From the NCBI GenBank assembly GCA_028285415.1, contig JANQPF010000014.1:166929-230928 (forward strand): 64,000 nucleotides of DNA, written 5' to 3'. The position numbers were made by a program, and so were the translations under genes. The notes under the pieces are model-generated. The model ran no database searches. It was not told where the DNA came from and saw only the letters and a list, made by a program, of their open reading frames with translations. Position 1 is the first letter of the stretch. Each line of letters begins with the position of its first letter. The stretch comes from Pseudomonadales bacterium. Lineage in GTDB: Bacteria; Pseudomonadota; Gammaproteobacteria; Pseudomonadales; Azotimanducaceae. Shown here piece after piece: positions 61,463-64,000 of the stretch.

Positions 61463-62799
61463 TCCGAGATACCCGTCAGCAGAATGACCGCCAGCGCCGG
61501 GATGACGACAAAACGCAACAGGTTGTACCAGGCGGAAAACATCCGCACGTCACCGAGCGCCAGCTCCTCCCGGCTGTCCTCCTGCTTGACAAACCAACCA
61601 ACAAAAAGCGCAATCAGCAAACCACCCAGCGGCAAACCAATTTGACTGGGAACGAAGTCGATCCAGCCGCTCAGGGATTTGCTAAACGCACTGACGTCAG
61701 CCCAGTGGTTGTAACTCAGCACGCTGATGACGCTGCAACAAAGTGCCGCGGCAACAAGAGCCAGCGACGACTTGTGCCTGCCCCACGCAAACCGCTCCGA
61801 CAGCCAGGCACCCAGCGGCTCTGACAGCCCGACGACGGAGGTAATGGCCGCGACAGAAAGCAACAGAAAAAAGAGAATGCCCACAACGTATCCGCCGGGA
61901 ATGTCACTGAATACGAGCGGCAGCGTCTGGAAGATCAGTCCAGTGCCTTCCGCCGGATCCATACCGTTGTTGAACACCATGGGAAAAATCACGAGCCCGG
62001 CGACAAGCGCTACCACGGTATCTGCGATGACAATGATGATTGCGCTGCCGCCAATCGAAATGGATTTGGGTAGGTAGGCCCCATACATCATCATCCCGGC
62101 CATGCCGACGCCGATACTGAAGAACGCCTGTCCCACCGCAGCCAGAACGGTACCCGCCGTGACTTTGGAAAAGTCCGGCGCAAACAAATACGCCAGCGTT
62201 TCGGTCATGCCACCGGCGAACGCGTTGAACACGGCCAACCCAACCAGTAAAAGAAACAACGTCGGCATCAAGACGATGACCGCACGCTCGATGCCTTTTT
62301 CCACACCGGCATAGATGATTGCCCCGGCAATGGCGAATGCCACGAACGACCAGAAGACCATAACCGGCACGTTCGCCAACAACGCGTCGAACTTGGCCGT
62401 GCTCGCAACCGCATCCAGACCGCCGAAGCCGCCTGTGACCGCATCGGTCAGGTAATACAGGACCCAGCCCGCGACGACGCCATAGGCAATGAGAATGAGA
62501 AACGCGGTCAGGAGATTCAGGTGGCCGACAAACGCCCACCGCTCCGAGCGCAGATTGGCACCGGCAAGCGCCCGCATGCTCGAGGGTGGTGTCAGCCCGC
62601 CCCGTCGGCCCACCATGATCTCTGCCATGAGAATCGGCACGCCAATGCCGAACGCGCATACGAGGTAGATGATGACAAACGCAGATCCGCCATTTTCGCC
62701 CGTGACGTAGGGAAAACGCCAGATGTTGCCAAGGCCGACCGCAAAACCGATTGAGGCCATGAGAAAGCCGAAGCGCGAACTCCAGACCTGCGCCGCCAC
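61459..62799 (-). CDS. Sodium-dependent transporter, NSS family (LeuT-like)
   Basis: A 446-residue membrane protein with about eleven or twelve helices. The unwound first helix carries the NSS signature FAVGLGNIWRFPYVTGENGGSAFVII, which binds sodium and substrate. Later phrases GGSAIIIVIADTVVALVAGLVIFPMVF and SLSGWIDFVPSQIGLPLG are typical. NSS proteins import amino acids, amines or osmolytes with sodium. Its operon position between an enoyl-CoA hydratase and a thioesterase suggests an acid- or amine-like catabolic substrate. GTG start; it begins four bases after the enoyl-CoA hydratase stop. Confidence 0.93.
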   Translation of the reverse strand: MAAQVWSSRFGFLMASIGFAVGLGNIWRFPYVTGENGGSAFVIIYLVCAFGIGVPILMAEIMVGRRGGLTPPSSMRALAGANLRSERWAFVGHLNLLTAFLILIAYGVVAGWVLYYLTDAVTGGFGGLDAVASTAKFDALLANVPVMVFWSFVAFAIAGAIIYAGVEKGIERAVIVLMPTLFLLLVGLAVFNAFAGGMTETLAYLFAPDFSKVTAGTVLAAVGQAFFSIGVGMAGMMMYGAYLPKSISIGGSAIIIVIADTVVALVAGLVIFPMVFNNGMDPAEGTGLIFQTLPLVFSDIPGGYVVGILFFLLLSVAAITSVVGLSEPLGAWLSERFAWGRHKSSLALVAAALCCSVISVLSYNHWADVSAFSKSLSGWIDFVPSQIGLPLGGLLIALFVGWFVKQEDSREELALGDVRMFSAWYNLLRFVVIPALAVILLTGISE

Positions 62800-62802
62800 G
62801 CT

Positions 62803-63633
62803 TCAGTGCCCCTTGAATTCCGGCGTGCGTTTCTCCACGAACGCCACCGCGGCGCCCTTGTGATCGTCGGTCATGAAGCAGCGAATCATGTGTAACGCCT
62901 CGCGGTCGAACGTGTCACTCAAGCTGCCGCCGTAGGCGGCGTTGAGATTCTTCTTCATGTAACCCACCGCAACCGTCGGCAGCGAAGCAAGCTCTTGCGC
63001 AAAACTCTTCACCTCAGCCTCGAAGCTCCCGGCATCGGCAACCCGGCTGACGAGACCCATCTCATGAGCCTCCTGGCCCGACACAACTTTTGCCGTGAAG
63101 TAGAGCTCCCGCGCCTTGGCCTGGCCCACGAGATAAGGGAGAAAGAACGAGCCGCCGTAATCCCCGGACAGGCCTACCTTCGAAAACGCCGTCGTGAGCT
63201 TTGCAGTATCGAGTGCAATTCTGAGATCACAGGCCAGTGCCAGCGAAAATCCCGCCCCGGCCGCAGGCCCCGGTATGGCCGCAAGGGTCGGTTTCGGCAT
63301 CTCGTGCAGGATGCGGGACAGCTCCATACCCTGTCGCAGACCGTGGGCACGGCCTTCGAGGTCGAAGCCGCGCTTCGGCCCATCGTCCCCGGCACCAACG
63401 CTCGCTTCCGATGCAAAGCCTTTGACGTCTCCCCCCGCGCAGAACGCGCCCCCCGCTCCGGTCAGCACGACGCAGCGGACGTTCGAATCCGCCGCCAGAC
63501 GCGGCAGCGCTTCGTGCAGGGCGGTCATCATTTCGCCACTCATCGCGTTGCGTGCTTCGGGACGATTCATGGTCAGCGTTGCCACGCCGCCCTCCAACGT
63601 TTCCAGCAAATGATCGGTCACGTTCCCCTCCAT
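62803..63633 (-). CDS. Enoyl-CoA hydratase/isomerase (crotonase fold)
   Basis: A 276-residue crotonase-family protein. The oxyanion hole and CoA pocket lie in VVLTGAGGAFCAGGDVKGF and AIPGPAAGAGFSLALACDLRIA. The position of the second catalytic Glu (of the E144/E164 pair) shows KVGLSGDYGGSFFLPYLVG, where the usual GGT.R loop is replaced by GGS, so the exact activity (hydratase, isomerase or other) is open. The length matches EchA. The ATG begins MEGNVTDH. It is the first gene of the six-gene operon that ends with the flavin reductase. Confidence 0.92.
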   Translation of the reverse strand: MEGNVTDHLLETLEGGVATLTMNRPEARNAMSGEMMTALHEALPRLAADSNVRCVVLTGAGGAFCAGGDVKGFASEASVGAGDDGPKRGFDLEGRAHGLRQGMELSRILHEMPKPTLAAIPGPAAGAGFSLALACDLRIALDTAKLTTAFSKVGLSGDYGGSFFLPYLVGQAKARELYFTAKVVSGQEAHEMGLVSRVADAGSFEAEVKSFAQELASLPTVAVGYMKKNLNAAYGGSLSDTFDREALHMIRCFMTDDHKGAAVAFVEKRTPEFKGH

Positions 63634-63645
63634 CGTTCACAAAAA

Positions 63646-63999
63646 TTATCGAGCCGCTACCCTATCTCTAGAGACCAGGTAGAACAACCAACCGGCAAGG
63701 ATCAGACCTGCACCCACAAGCGCTTCGACCGGTCGCTCCCACAGTACGAATATCAACGTCCACAGCGTGATCGCCACGTAGATGATCATGGGCCAGGGGT
63801 ACCAGGGCACGGCAAAGGGACGCGGCAGATCGGGGCGTATCCGGCGCAGGCGCCACACGCCGAGGACCGTCAGCAGCGTGTTGAGCGCAAGCGTAAAGCT
63901 TGCGAAAACGAGAATCGCTTCGAAGGTGGACGTGATCACGAGCAGCAGCGTCACGCCCGTCTGGAAAACAATTGCCGCCCAGGGGATGCCGTGGCGATT
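63646..63999 (-). CDS. Amino acid permease (APC superfamily), C-terminal part
   Basis: The frame is open to the window's right edge, so only the last 117 residues are seen. They include the phrases RHGIPWAAIVFQTGVTLLLV, LVFASFTLALNTLLTVLGVWRLRRIRPDLPRPF and a final three hydrophobic helices (WPMIIYVAITLWTLIFVLW). The R-R-x-P-D-L-P-R-P-F motif at the cytoplasmic end is typical of APC-type amino acid permeases and relatives. The start codon and the first 10 helices lie beyond the window. It is 12 bases upstream of the enoyl-CoA hydratase on the same strand, so it may belong to the same transcript. Confidence 0.85.
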   Translation of the reverse strand, partial: NRHGIPWAAIVFQTGVTLLLVITSTFEAILVFASFTLALNTLLTVLGVWRLRRIRPDLPRPFAVPWYPWPMIIYVAITLWTLIFVLWERPVEALVGAGLILAGWLFYLVSRDRVAAR

Positions 64000-64000
64000 C

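Overview
The window is about 62% GC, densely coded chromosomal DNA from what is most likely a marine or aquatic gammaproteobacterium, probably Pseudomonadales in the broad sense. The reasons are gammaproteobacterial housekeeping proteins (aminopeptidase N beside a DUF2797 protein, an HDOD protein beside NAD kinase, CysE, a homodimeric-type AceE) combined with many acyl-CoA and oxygenase genes. No tRNA, rRNA, CRISPR array, insertion sequence or prophage was seen. No gene-free gap exceeds 300 bases. Many genes overlap by 4 bases, so most same-strand runs look like operons.

Left part (1-17 kb): the end of a BatD-like gene, pepN, a DUF2797 protein, an XdhC-MocA pair, an HDOD protein, nadK, cysE with a small zinc-ribbon protein, a DsbA/FrnE-like protein, two proteins of unknown function, a PfkB kinase, a CuyA/DcyD-like PLP lyase, a Nudix-hydratase pair and a molybdopterin oxidoreductase.

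Middle part (17-36 kb): a minus-strand operon of MFS, ThuA, VOC, acyl-CoA dehydrogenase and a phosphotransferase-DUF6285 fusion, which resembles the phosphorylation-dependent 4-hydroxyacyl-CoA route (LvaABC, ACAD10/11). It is followed by SDRs, an isobutyryl-CoA dehydrogenase, a 2Fe-2S ferredoxin, coaE, and a split set of MaoC-N, MaoC, Cys-less thiolase-like and DUF35 genes that resembles the Ltp2/ChsH1-ChsH2 side-chain hydratase/retro-aldolase.

Right part (36-64 kb): a solitary aceE, a HIT protein, a Baeyer-Villiger monooxygenase, a three-gene ECF sigma operon, a SorA-SorB-like sulfite dehydrogenase with DUF1330 and CoA-transferase genes, an aldehyde dehydrogenase divergent from a FadB/FadJ-type protein, HupE, a signal peptidase I, a thiolase, a CYP153-like P450, a hybrid histidine kinase, a membrane anchor protein with a cytochrome c'-like lipoprotein, and a six-gene operon (enoyl-CoA hydratase, NSS transporter, thioesterase, acyl-CoA ligase, TVP38, flavin disulfide reductase). 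The window ends in an APC permease. Overall the region encodes oxidation (P450, BVMO), CoA activation, beta-oxidation and side-chain cleavage of hydrophobic or branched carbon compounds, with some organosulfur handling.
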